Source of the DNA: an uncultured Acetatifactor sp.
Lineage (GTDB): Bacteria > Bacillota > Clostridia > Lachnospirales > Lachnospiraceae
DNA length: 15,051 nucleotides
NCBI GenBank assembly: GCA_910589035.1
Contig: CAJUSI010000058.1
Location: 1 to 15,051, forward strand
Direction: 5' to 3'
Positions 1 through 8,189 of the stretch are shown in pieces (position 1 is the stretch's first letter; every line of letters begins with the position of its first letter). A program made the position numbers and the translations under genes. Below the pieces are notes generated by a model. The model saw nothing but the letters and a program-made list of their open reading frames with translations. It made no database searches and had not been told where the DNA came from.

Positions 1-505
1 ATCCGTCTTGAAGCCGTTCGGACGCAATGATGTCATTCACCGTCATGCGGGGATCCAGGGAAGCAATCGGATCCTGGAAAATCATCTGGATTTCATTGGT
101 AAGCTCGCTCTTTCCCGCTCTGGTGCGCTCCCATTTTTTATGATCCTCCTGGGCTGATTTTATTTCCTCTTTGTTTTTTGCTACGATTTCATCCAGTTCT
201 TCTTTTGAGATTTTCTTCTCTTTGTAATCCCTGCGCGCCTGTCTGATATTGTCCTTGTAGCTCCTCGTGCCCGCACAGATTCTCTCGCCCTTATAATAGA
301 CGGATCCCCCCGTAATATCATAAAGCCGGATAATGGAACGGCCTGTGGTCGTTTTGCCGCAGCCGGATTCTCCCACCAGTCCGAATACCTCTCCCTTATA
401 GATTTCAAAGCTGACATCGTCCACGGCCTTCAGCTCATTGCGGCCCATCTTAAAGTACTGGCAGAGATGTTCTACTTTTAATAGCACTTCTTTCTTCTCA
501 TCCAT
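1..505 (-). CDS. oppF: Oligopeptide ABC transporter ATP-binding protein OppF (3' part outside window)
   Basis: This is the second ATPase of the left transporter and would hydrolyse ATP at the inner membrane face together with OppD. Only the first 168 codons are in the window. The protein starts MDEKKEVLLKVEHLCQYF. It has a Walker A motif GESGCGKT at residues 45-52 and a Q-loop FQDP at 143-146. The signature, Walker B and H-loop would lie beyond base 1. Between about residues 76 and 137 there is a highly charged, Lys/Glu-rich, probably coiled-coil stretch that ordinary OppF proteins lack. I chose the ATG at 505 because an upstream ATG frame stops at once, and because the N-terminus then matches that of OppD. 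The SD-like AAAGG is 12 nt upstream, which is rather far. It lies 37 bp after the oppD stop and is the last gene of the visible operon. The family assignment is firm, but the peptide substrate is inferred only from family. Confidence 0.93.
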   Translation of the reverse strand, partial: MDEKKEVLLKVEHLCQYFKMGRNELKAVDDVSFEIYKGEVFGLVGESGCGKTTTGRSIIRLYDITGGSVYYKGERICAGTRSYKDNIRQARRDYKEKKISKEELDEIVAKNKEEIKSAQEDHKKWERTRAGKSELTNEIQMIFQDPIASLDPRMTVNDIIASERLQDG

Positions 506-542
506 GTCAAAACCATGCCTTTCTGCAACCTGCAAATTTCAT

Positions 543-2708
543 TCACTGTTCGCCAGAAGTTTCAGCCGCAGCCTTTTTCCTCATACGCTCTACACGGGCC
601 TTGATCAGCTTCGGCATTTCAACCTTCGGCGCGTTAGGATGCAGAAGCCATGTTGCCGCGCTGTGGGTGGGCGTGATTTCAAAGAGAGGAGGCTCCGCCT
701 CGAAGTCAATATCCAGTGCATAGACATTTCTGGGCGCAAACGCATCGCCCTTCGGCGGATAAATCATGTTGGGCGGCGTACCCGGTATGGACTCCAGACG
801 CTCTGATGTCTCAAGATCGGGCATACTGGAAAGGAGCGCCCAGGTATAGGGATGCGCCGGTTCATAGAAAATTTCCTCCGACATACCGTACTCCACAATC
901 TTACCCGCGTACATGACCGCAATGCGATCCGCCATGTTAGCCACCACACCCAAATTATGCGTAATAAAGATAACGGAAAGATGTCTCTTCTCCTTAATCT
1001 CATTGATCAGCTCCAGAATCTGTGCCTGAATCGTAACATCCAGAGCCGTAGTAGGTTCATCACAGATCAGGATATCCGGGTTTGCCGACAGCGCGATCGC
1101 AATCACGATCCTCTGCCTCATTCCGCCGGAGAACTCAAAGGGATACTGGCGGAAACGGGTGGCAGGTTCCGGAATGCCGACCTCCTCCATGAGTTTGATG
1201 GCTTTCGCCTTTGCGATGGACTTGTTCATTTTCACCACCACGCGGGAAGCCTGCTCTTTCAGGAAATCGATGATTTCGATCACATGAACCCTGGCGTCAA
1301 ACTCCTTATCCCCCGCAATGCAGTCCTCATAATAGGCGATCAGATTTTCAAGGACCCTGCAGATATTCGCCAGCTGCAAATCCAGATCCACGATGACCTG
1401 GGGCTTCAGCACCCAGTCCGGCGTCTGACCTTTTTTGACAATCTTGTCATATTTGGCCTTATTCTTCAGATAAATCTTTTCTTCCTCCGGATTCCTGCGA
1501 ATTCCGTCAAAATAAGCATCCAGCGCCGCTTTAAACGCACCGGCAAATACATATTCCGTACTGTTCTTTTTTACCCGCATACGGTCGATGGCTTTCTCCA
1601 CCACAGGCGCCAGCGTTTTCAGATATTCGTGGGATTTATGCTGCTCCGGATTTCCCGCCTTGAAGTAGGCGAGAGCCTCCTTCAGCTTCGGAAGGCATTC
1701 CTTCTTTAACGCCACCGACTGCTTCTCCGAATACAGGACGCCCGCTTCCGCCATTTTGATAAATTCAATCATAAAATGCTCGTCCAGATACTGCCTGGTA
1801 AGCTTGTTCATTTCCTCCACGGGCATCGCTGTGAGATCCTCTCCCGGATTCATCATCACATAGTAACCCATGGTGAAAAAGTTCGGTACAGGGCTTGCCA
1901 GCGCTTCCTCTGCAAGGGCATGGATATCCTCCAGAATGCGGACAGCCTCCTGCGTGTCTGCTTTCTTCGCGGAAGTCTGCGACGAAAGTGCACTGATGCA
2001 GGAATCCGTTTTCTCATTCTTTGCAACGACATAAGGGTTTATGGAAAGCTTTAAAAGCTTCAGGATATGCTTCAGCTCTGCTTTCTCATTAAACTTCGCC
2101 TGCTTCTTAAATTTCAGAATCGCATTTTCCACATCCACTTCCAGCTGGGTGACGTGTCCGTAGGCCTCGTTATAAGCACTCTCATATTTTGTGGCGGAGA
2201 TGCAGAATTTGTCAAAGGTTGCAAGCTTTTCATCGATTACCTTGCTGTTATCGACGCCCCTTTCGGCGTCCACAGCCTTTATGTTCTGTCCCAGCCTCTT
2301 CAGAAGCGAATTGAAAGAACTCCTGGCATTCTTTTTCCCTCTTTTGGCCTTCAGGACCATTGCTTCCGTGAGCTGCTGTCCCACACGCATAATGGGATTC
2401 AGGCTGGACATGGGATCCTGGAAAATCATGGCGATCTTGTCGCCGCGGATCTTATGATATTCCTCCTCCGATATTTTCAGCAGATCCTGTCCGTCATACA
2501 ATATCTCGCCGCCCTCCACGATGGAGTTTCCGGCAAGGATTCCCATGATGGCCTTGCTTGTCACCGACTTGCCGGATCCGGACTCGCCCACGATGGCAAG
2601 CGTTTCTCCCTTGTGCAGATCATAGGAAATATTTCTGACGGCCTTCAGAATTCCACCCTGGGTACGGAATGATATTTGCAGATTTTTCACTTCCAATTTT
2701 TTATCCAT
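543..2708 (-). CDS. oppD: Oversized oligopeptide ABC transporter ATP-binding protein OppD
   Basis: This ATPase subunit has all core motifs: Walker A GESGSGKS (residues 41-48), Q-loop FQDP (96-99), signature FSGGMRQR (526-533), Walker B LICDEP (547-552) and H-loop THN (His584). It is 721 residues long, against about 320-350 for ordinary OppD. The excess is one insert of about 365 residues (roughly 131-496) between the Q-loop and the signature. The insert is Lys/Glu/Leu-rich and mostly helical in appearance. The C-terminal oligopeptide/dipeptide extension is present (GDAFAPRNVYALDID and PTHSAATWLL), but all four usual cysteine positions are D, N, D and T. I prefer the ATG at 2708 (MDKKLEVKN) over one at 2720, because the AAAGGA directly abuts the latter and because OppF starts the same way. 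It follows oppC by 24 bp. The function call is firm; the role of the insert is unknown. Confidence 0.93.
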   Translation of the reverse strand: MDKKLEVKNLQISFRTQGGILKAVRNISYDLHKGETLAIVGESGSGKSVTSKAIMGILAGNSIVEGGEILYDGQDLLKISEEEYHKIRGDKIAMIFQDPMSSLNPIMRVGQQLTEAMVLKAKRGKKNARSSFNSLLKRLGQNIKAVDAERGVDNSKVIDEKLATFDKFCISATKYESAYNEAYGHVTQLEVDVENAILKFKKQAKFNEKAELKHILKLLKLSINPYVVAKNEKTDSCISALSSQTSAKKADTQEAVRILEDIHALAEEALASPVPNFFTMGYYVMMNPGEDLTAMPVEEMNKLTRQYLDEHFMIEFIKMAEAGVLYSEKQSVALKKECLPKLKEALAYFKAGNPEQHKSHEYLKTLAPVVEKAIDRMRVKKNSTEYVFAGAFKAALDAYFDGIRRNPEEEKIYLKNKAKYDKIVKKGQTPDWVLKPQVIVDLDLQLANICRVLENLIAYYEDCIAGDKEFDARVHVIEIIDFLKEQASRVVVKMNKSIAKAKAIKLMEEVGIPEPATRFRQYPFEFSGGMRQRIVIAIALSANPDILICDEPTTALDVTIQAQILELINEIKEKRHLSVIFITHNLGVVANMADRIAVMYAGKIVEYGMSEEIFYEPAHPYTWALLSSMPDLETSERLESIPGTPPNMIYPPKGDAFAPRNVYALDIDFEAEPPLFEITPTHSAATWLLHPNAPKVEMPKLIKARVERMRKKAAAETSGEQ

Positions 2709-2732
2709 AAATACAGTCATTCCTTTCTCACA

Positions 2733-4280
2733 CTATTCTTCCGTTCCTCTTAAGGAAGGGTTGAACGCATCTCGAAGCCCGTTTCCGAACAGGTTGAAGC
2801 TGAGCATCAGCAGGCTTATGAATACGGATGGGAATAAAATCATATGCGGATAGGTAAACAGGTAGGCCTGTCCCGTGGCAAGCAAAGTGCCCACGCTTGT
2901 GAGACTTCCCGTATTCAGGTTTATGATACCCAGGTAACTCAGGCTCGTCTCCGTGAATATAACCCCGGGAATAACGAGCACGCTGCGTGTAATCAGCGTT
3001 CCGATGGCGTTGGGGAAAATATGCTTAAACATGACCCGGGAGTCCTTTGCCCCAAGAGTCCTTGCGACCAGCACATATTCCTGGTTTTTGAATCGATAAA
3101 ACTGCATTCTGGTACTCGCCGCCATTCCGGTCCAGCCTGTCAGGAAAAAGGCAATAAACAATATAATGGCATGCGAAACGTCGTAATGATACTTCAGAAG
3201 CGTTATGACGATGATAAAGGGGATGGACGCCAGAATATCCACAATCCGCTCCATGATCAGATCCGTTTTCCCTCCGTAATAACCTTCTATCGCACCGTAG
3301 ATTGCACCCACAAACAGGTTCACGGAGGCAACTATAATGGCAAGAAGGAAGGAAAATCTCGCGCCGCTTGCAAGGCAGACAAACAAATCCTTGCCGGCAT
3401 TGTTCGTGCCCAGCAGGAAGCTGGGATACTCTATGCCGTCCCCCGCCTTATAGTGAAGGTATCTGTAATACTCGCGGTAATCCACCCGCACATTCCACAT
3501 ATCTCCGTCCTTGGGCTCCGCATAGTTATAGAGCTTTTCGTCCCCCTCCCAATACATCCTGCTGGTATATTCGTCCCTGCCGTTGTCCGCCTGGTAGATG
3601 GGAATAAAATCTCCATTGTCGTCATAGACAATGGCCGTTTTCCTTCCGGCGCCAAGCTTGGTCCTGTACCAGATATTGGCATTGGTCTTATCCTGCTCCG
3701 CCTCCGGCCTCAGGGCGGGGTCGGTAATGGGGAAAATGACCTGAATATTCTGTTCATCCTGATACTGCTGAAGCGCAATATATTCCGCATGCTTCAGAAG
3801 CACAAATCTCACGCCCACGGCATTATAGGTATCCAGCCGGAAATCATAATAGGAAATGGTCTTCCCCATATATTCTTCCTTACGTATCTCGGGCTCTGAC
3901 ATGATCACGGTCCTGCCCGTTTCCTCCTGAATGCCTCTGTAAAGGCTGTATGAGGCTTCCGTCACACCCATATTGCGGCCGCCGTCCCAGAAGGGAATGC
4001 CATGCTCGTAAAAGAACCCGTTCCTGGGAGTGACATACGCGTAACTTGCATCTTCGTCCGCAACCTTATAGGGAGTCACCATGGGGCCTATCATAGCGAA
4101 AAGGAACAAAATGGCAATAATGATTCCCGCTGCGATCGACGCCTTGTTTCTGGCAAAACGATTAAACGCGTCCCTCAGATAGGAGACCGGCTTTGTCTCC
4201 AGCTTCTCGTCATGCAGCCGCTGGCCCGCGGAGTGAAGGACAAATTTTTCCCTGGAAATCTGATATTCTTCTGCTCTCAT
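2733..4280 (-). CDS. oppC: Oligopeptide ABC transporter permease OppC with large extracellular insert
   Basis: This is one of the two membrane channel subunits. A cytoplasmic N-tail (residues 1-47) leads into TM1 (about 48-66). The conserved pre-TM2 motif (LLGTNNAGKDLF, 289-300, where the family usually has LGTDxxGRD) follows only after some 220 residues. The rest is a standard permease domain with an EAA coupling loop (EYVLVARTLGAKDSRVMFKH, 401-420) that contacts the ATPases. At 515 residues it is about 200 longer than typical OppC. The excess is a hydrophilic, Tyr- and Asp-rich domain outside the membrane. The start ATG overlaps the oppB stop by one base (TAATG), which points to translational coupling. 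The family call is firm. The extracellular domain is unrecognised and might help dock the enlarged OppA (inference). Confidence 0.93.
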   Translation of the reverse strand: MRAEEYQISREKFVLHSAGQRLHDEKLETKPVSYLRDAFNRFARNKASIAAGIIIAILFLFAMIGPMVTPYKVADEDASYAYVTPRNGFFYEHGIPFWDGGRNMGVTEASYSLYRGIQEETGRTVIMSEPEIRKEEYMGKTISYYDFRLDTYNAVGVRFVLLKHAEYIALQQYQDEQNIQVIFPITDPALRPEAEQDKTNANIWYRTKLGAGRKTAIVYDDNGDFIPIYQADNGRDEYTSRMYWEGDEKLYNYAEPKDGDMWNVRVDYREYYRYLHYKAGDGIEYPSFLLGTNNAGKDLFVCLASGARFSFLLAIIVASVNLFVGAIYGAIEGYYGGKTDLIMERIVDILASIPFIIVITLLKYHYDVSHAIILFIAFFLTGWTGMAASTRMQFYRFKNQEYVLVARTLGAKDSRVMFKHIFPNAIGTLITRSVLVIPGVIFTETSLSYLGIINLNTGSLTSVGTLLATGQAYLFTYPHMILFPSVFISLLMLSFNLFGNGLRDAFNPSLRGTEE

Positions 4281-5335
4281 TATTTCGCCCCCATTCTGAT
4301 CCTAGGATCAATAAAGCCGTACGACAGGTCGATGACAAGTCCCGCCAGAAGCGACACAAGGAGGTAAAAGCCTGAGAGCATCATAAAGAAGTCATAATCT
4401 CTGGAATTGATGGCCGACAGGTATAAGCCTCCCACGCCGGGAATCTGGAAAATCTTTTCTATAATAAGCGAGCCGGAAAGAACGCTTACAAATTCGCCGA
4501 TAATCGACGGAAAAATGGGAACCATGGCGTTCCGCAGCGCATGGCGCACGGTAGCCTGTGATTTTGTAAGCCCCTTTGTCCTTGCCAGGAGCATGAACTC
4601 GCTCGTCAAAACCTCTGTCAGCTCCGCCCGCGTGCCTCGCGCATATCCGGCAATGGAGCCGAAGGACATACTGAACACGGCAGGAAGCATGGAGAGGAAC
4701 ATATTCTTGTTAAAATAAAGAGACCAGTTAAATTCACCCGGTATGTACTGATACCCTTTTCCCGGGTACGCCGCTATCACGTCCGGAAGCGACATGACCC
4801 CCAGCGGCAGTAAACTGAGTTTGAAACAGACAATAAACAGCAAAAGCGAAGCATATACAAAAGTAGGTACCGAAATAAAAACCATGACAAGCGTACTGAT
4901 CAGGTGATCCTGCCATTTGTTTTTCTTCAGTGCCGCAAAAATACCAAGAGCGATTCCGATGGGGACCGCCATAAGGGAAGAATAAATATTGATGAGGATC
5001 GTGGGCGGAAGCTTCTCGATAAACACACTCCACACTTCACGTCCGCGGTATTCCGGCATATTAAACCCGATACCGAAGTCGCCTTCCAGAAAAATTCTTC
5101 TTAAATACCTTCCCAGCTGTTCCACGATGGGAGTATTCACATACTGGCCGGTTACCTCGTCTAATCTCATGTATCCGCGGGATACCATCTGGGCAATGAT
5201 TTTATTCGCATCTTCGCCGACGCCCACACCGCTGGTGCTCACCGGCAGAAGCTTTACCAGGACGAAGCATGTGATAAAAATAATCGTAAAAGTGACCAAC
5301 ATCAGGCTTATTCTTTTACAGATGTATTTGAACAT
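4280..5335 (-). CDS. oppB: Oligopeptide ABC transporter permease OppB
   Basis: This is the partner permease of OppC. From the chosen start it has 351 residues: TM1 about 9-31, an extracellular loop of about 75 residues, further hydrophobic segments, an EAA coupling loop (RAELTEVLTSEFMLL from 236) and the family-typical C-terminus FIDPRIRMG. The EAA region is almost identical to that of OppB2. The open frame extends upstream to 5416, but I chose the ATG at 5335 (MFKYICKRIS) because it aligns with OppB2 (MVKYILQRIL). The ATG at 5341 is an alternative. No SD sits at normal distance from either. A strong AAAGGAGG lies about 30 nt upstream (5371-5378), so the true start is uncertain. The gene is separated from oppA by a long hairpin and overlaps oppC by one base. 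Confidence 0.92.
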   Translation of the reverse strand: MFKYICKRISLMLVTFTIIFITCFVLVKLLPVSTSGVGVGEDANKIIAQMVSRGYMRLDEVTGQYVNTPIVEQLGRYLRRIFLEGDFGIGFNMPEYRGREVWSVFIEKLPPTILINIYSSLMAVPIGIALGIFAALKKNKWQDHLISTLVMVFISVPTFVYASLLLFIVCFKLSLLPLGVMSLPDVIAAYPGKGYQYIPGEFNWSLYFNKNMFLSMLPAVFSMSFGSIAGYARGTRAELTEVLTSEFMLLARTKGLTKSQATVRHALRNAMVPIFPSIIGEFVSVLSGSLIIEKIFQIPGVGGLYLSAINSRDYDFFMMLSGFYLLVSLLAGLVIDLSYGFIDPRIRMGAK

Positions 5336-5370
5336 ATACATAAGGATCACGCAAGCCCTTGAATCAAAGG

Positions 5371-5378
5371 CCTCCTTT
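5371..5378 (-). promoter_or_regulatory. Strong Shine-Dalgarno-like AAAGGAGG without a well-placed start
   Basis: AAAGGAGG is seen on the minus strand 29 nt before the ATG at 5341 and 35 nt before the ATG at 5335. The only in-frame alternative closer to it is a GTG about 20 nt downstream, still too far for normal initiation. It may serve oppB by an unusual spacing or a fold that brings it closer. It may also be chance. Confidence 0.4.
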
Positions 5379-5451
5379 CTTCGGAAATTCGGTGTCGGGG
5401 ATGGCCTCCCGGCCATTCTGCCGCACAGTAGTAAGCAGGCTGAATATGTTT

Positions 5452-5483
5452 AAGCGGGGGACGGTAGCTACCGTCCCCCGCTT
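5452..5483 (-). other. Perfect 32-bp palindrome (RNA hairpin) between oppA and oppB
   Basis: The two 16-base arms are AAGCGGGGGACGGTAG and its exact reverse complement, with no mismatch. The RNA would form a very GC-rich stem with a small AGCT loop. No run of U follows in the direction of transcription, so it is not a classical intrinsic terminator. Its place right after the oppA stop suggests protection of oppA mRNA from 3' exonucleases, or partial termination so that OppA is made in excess over OppBCDF (inference; known for malE-malF-type operons). Confidence 0.8.
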
Positions 5484-5512
5484 GCACACACAATAGACGA
5501 TATGGATATGTA

Positions 5513-8005
5513 TTACTTGTAATTCAGTTCTCCGTTCTGCTTAGCAACCTCAGCGGCCCATTCCTCATCATTAAAGTTATAGGTCATATACCTTATACCG
5601 CCGTATCCCATAAAGGTGTTGTATTCATAGGTAATATATTCCACCTTATAGGACAGCAGGCTTGCTGTAAAGTTGTTGTAGAGAGGAACGGTATAATAAG
5701 CGTTCAGAACCTCTTTCTCAAGTGCAGCGATCAGCTGAAGCCTCTGCTCGTTGGGAAGGGCTGTAGCGCTGAAGTCATACTTTGCGCCGCCGGCGCCGTT
5801 CAGGCAGTGATACCAATCCATCAGGGACATGGTATCCGTCACGTCCGCACCGTTTTCACCCACGCCCTTCATGGTGAAGGTTAACATCTGGGAGCTGGTA
5901 TCCCATGCTGCGGAGTACATGTAAGCGGGAGACAGATAAGCAAGCAGGAAGTATCCCGGATCCCATGCCGCTCCGTTCCAGCCGCCCATGCACACGTCAT
6001 ATGTGCCGGCACGGAAATCATCCGCCCATTTCTCGGCGTAATCCTTGAGTTCCACTTCGATCCTGCCTTCCAGGGGCGTGGTCTTGGCCATCTCCTGAAG
6101 GGAATTTGCTATGAAATCAACTCTCCTCTGTACTACTTCGTTGATAACGCCCGAGCCGAATGTAAGGACGACCTTGTCCGTCTCCTTGATATCGCCTGCT
6201 GCCAGAGCGTCGTTATAAGCCTGGGTCAGAAGCTTTCTCGCCTCCTCAAGATTGTAGCCGGTAATAGAATCCGCCGCCTCATCCAGACTTGCGTAATTGC
6301 TGACATCAACCGCATATACATCGCAGAGCACCTGCTTTGCCTCATCGGTATTCCTGTAAGCGCCGCCGTTCTCCACATCATAGTAATGCATGGAGTTGAA
6401 GAGGCCGAAGCCTGCAAGAGAAGATGTGGTGGTCTTTGTTGCGAAGTCGTTTCTGTCAATACCCAGAGAGATGGCCTTTCTGAAATCGGCATAACCCAGC
6501 AGCGACTTGTTGACGCCGTCAGACTCACGGGCCTTTAACTGCTCCACATTGGACTGAAGCTGCATGGAACCCACAAAATCATCGGGTGTGAAATAGGCTC
6601 TTTCACTTCCCTTGTATTCGTCCGCGATAGATACGTCGATGCCTATGGAGTCAATCTCGCCTGCCAGGAACTTCAGCCATGCCGGATTATAGTCAGCGAT
6701 GGTATCCACAACCTTTCTCGTGGTCTGGTACTGTCCCTCATACTGAGGATCGCCGTATCCGAACCAGTTCTCATTCTTTACGAGGGTAAACTGCTTGCCG
6801 GCCTGGAAGCTTTCCAGCTTATAAGGACCCCAGCTTGCCGTTGTCTCCACGCTGGAATTATAATTCGTGGTCCAGAGAGTGGATCCTTCCGAAGGAGCGA
6901 TCTTGCAGCTCTCATACAGATCCTTCTTGACCAGGGGCAGGGAAGCCATATTGTATGCCGCCAGATAGGAAAGGGAACCGTCCTCCTTCAAAAGGGGCAG
7001 GGACTTTGCCAGCACGATGATCAGTTCATTCTCGTTGTCCCCCACATAGATGCCCACCTCGCTGAAATCCATCTCGGCGTAGGTATAGTCATAAACCATG
7101 TAAAGAGGTACGTTCTCGGGCGGCTCATGCCCCCAGTCCTCCGTATCGATCAGCTTTGTGACAAGCTCGATGGTTTCGTCGGTAATGTCCACACGACCGT
7201 TCTCATCGGCAAGAGCCTCAAGGGACGCAAGCGCATCCGCATCAAGATAGCCTGCCACATCCATCACGCTGCCGCCGCACTGAGTGAGGGGATCCTGCAG
7301 TGCAAATTTGATCATACCGCCGCCCGGCTGCGTATATACGCCGTCGTCGCCCTTTACCAGATCTTCGACGGTATATAAACCTGAAGCGCCGTTGTCAACC
7401 CCTGCCTCCGACTGTCCCTGCATATAGTAATTTCTCGCATTGACAATAATGGTGGCACCGTTATAAAAGCTGTCTGCCCTGTAGTTCTGGAACAGCGGGT
7501 CCAACTGCTGCTGCATGGTATACACGAAATCTTCCGCTTTAATCGGTGTGCCGTCCTCCCATTTCAGGTCGTCGCGGAGGGTAATCTTGTAAGCGTATCC
7601 CTTTCCCCCCTCAGGCACTTCCCACTTTGCGTCCACCTTGTCGGAAATATCCTCCAGGGCGGTTGCCGCGCTGAACTCCATCACGAAGTCTCCCGGCACG
7701 ATTTCTCCGGCTTCATCAAACTTGAAGTTGTAGTCAAAGAAGTTGCTTCCGATGAAACTCATGATCTCCGTGTCGTTGCTGTCCTTGTAGGTAAGCTGGT
7801 TCCAGTTGGATGGAGAGACTGCAACATATGTCCTAAGTGTATAGGAATCTGCGGACTCCTCAGCGCCTCCGCTGCTTTCGGAAGAAACGGACTCGGTGCC
7901 TTCGCTGCTTTCACTGCTGGTCGAAGGATCATCCTTGCTGCCGCAGGCCGCCATGGAAAGAACCATCGCCGATGCCAGCAGCAGGCTTAATGCTTTCTTT
8001 TTCAT
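5513..8005 (-). CDS. oppA: Oligopeptide-binding lipoprotein OppA (SBP_bac_5 family)
   Basis: This is the extracellular substrate-binding lipoprotein of the left transporter. It has a basic n-region (MKKK), a hydrophobic core and a lipobox ending MAAC with Cys21 as lipidation site, then a Ser/Glu-rich flexible linker to about residue 52. Family hallmarks include LRDDLKWEDGTPIKAEDFVY and WGPYKLESFQ followed by NENWFG. At about 830 residues it is far longer than the roughly 540 of classical OppA. I chose the ATG at 8005 because GAGAGGAG lies at 8020-8013 with 7-nt spacing and because it gives a normal signal peptide. An upstream in-frame GTG at 8035 would add a hydrophilic extension and is less likely. 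It is the first gene of the operon, with a consensus promoter about 150 nt upstream. Peptide binding is a family-level inference; the ligand is unknown. Confidence 0.95.
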   Translation of the reverse strand: MKKKALSLLLASAMVLSMAACGSKDDPSTSSESSEGTESVSSESSGGAEESADSYTLRTYVAVSPSNWNQLTYKDSNDTEIMSFIGSNFFDYNFKFDEAGEIVPGDFVMEFSAATALEDISDKVDAKWEVPEGGKGYAYKITLRDDLKWEDGTPIKAEDFVYTMQQQLDPLFQNYRADSFYNGATIIVNARNYYMQGQSEAGVDNGASGLYTVEDLVKGDDGVYTQPGGGMIKFALQDPLTQCGGSVMDVAGYLDADALASLEALADENGRVDITDETIELVTKLIDTEDWGHEPPENVPLYMVYDYTYAEMDFSEVGIYVGDNENELIIVLAKSLPLLKEDGSLSYLAAYNMASLPLVKKDLYESCKIAPSEGSTLWTTNYNSSVETTASWGPYKLESFQAGKQFTLVKNENWFGYGDPQYEGQYQTTRKVVDTIADYNPAWLKFLAGEIDSIGIDVSIADEYKGSERAYFTPDDFVGSMQLQSNVEQLKARESDGVNKSLLGYADFRKAISLGIDRNDFATKTTTSSLAGFGLFNSMHYYDVENGGAYRNTDEAKQVLCDVYAVDVSNYASLDEAADSITGYNLEEARKLLTQAYNDALAAGDIKETDKVVLTFGSGVINEVVQRRVDFIANSLQEMAKTTPLEGRIEVELKDYAEKWADDFRAGTYDVCMGGWNGAAWDPGYFLLAYLSPAYMYSAAWDTSSQMLTFTMKGVGENGADVTDTMSLMDWYHCLNGAGGAKYDFSATALPNEQRLQLIAALEKEVLNAYYTVPLYNNFTASLLSYKVEYITYEYNTFMGYGGIRYMTYNFNDEEWAAEVAKQNGELNYK

Positions 8006-8114
8006 AATCTTTCTCCTCTCGATAGATTTTGCCACACATACTTTTACACTTTATTGCTGTAAACCGATAATCTTAATAAAAAGGGACAGAATAATACCCT
8101 TATCCGCTCCCTCG

Positions 8115-8177
8115 TGAATACTTGTATACAATGCAGTGCCGTATGTAGTTAACGTAGTATAGTATAAATTACACTTT
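8115..8177 (-). repeat. 63-bp conserved block, left copy (inverted relative to 11116-11178)
   Basis: Read on the minus strand this is 60/63 identical to 11116-11178. The three differences are at 8159, 8143 and 8133. It begins with AAAGTGTAATTTATACTA, which contains the oppA -10, and runs some 50 bp into the predicted transcript. It contains an imperfect 15-bp inverted repeat, AGTGTAATTTATACT (6 of 7 arm pairs), and a perfect TTGTATACAA palindrome at 8131-8122. Identity stops abruptly on the side towards rpn, while weak similarity continues into the oppA leader. It may be an operator, a recombinase site, or both. Confidence 0.9.
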
Positions 8178-8189
8178 GTAAAATGTCAA
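8161..8189 (-). promoter_or_regulatory. SigA-type promoter of the left opp operon
   Basis: On the minus strand, TTGACA (8189-8184) is separated by exactly 17 nt from TATACT (8166-8161). The -35 is perfect and the -10 matches at 5 of 6 positions. An A-rich stretch (GCAAAAGAAAAATC) immediately upstream resembles an UP element. Transcription should start near 8154, giving a leader of about 150 nt. The -10 is inside the 63-bp inverted block; the -35 lies outside it, on the cassette side. Confidence 0.82.

Noticed and set aside
852..1709. 285-codon plus-strand frame opposite oppD
   Set aside because: It overlaps conserved OppD coding sequence, has Arg/His/Leu-rich shadow-like composition, and no SD or known motif.
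8006..8035. Upstream GTG start for oppA adding ten residues
   Set aside because: It would put charged residues before the signal peptide and bypass the well-placed GAGGAG; the ATG at 8005 is better.
8079..8102. Possible attenuator hairpin in the oppA leader (AAGGG with CCCTT, then T-rich)
   Set aside because: The stem is only 5 bp with a large loop and has no counterpart in the oppA2 leader.
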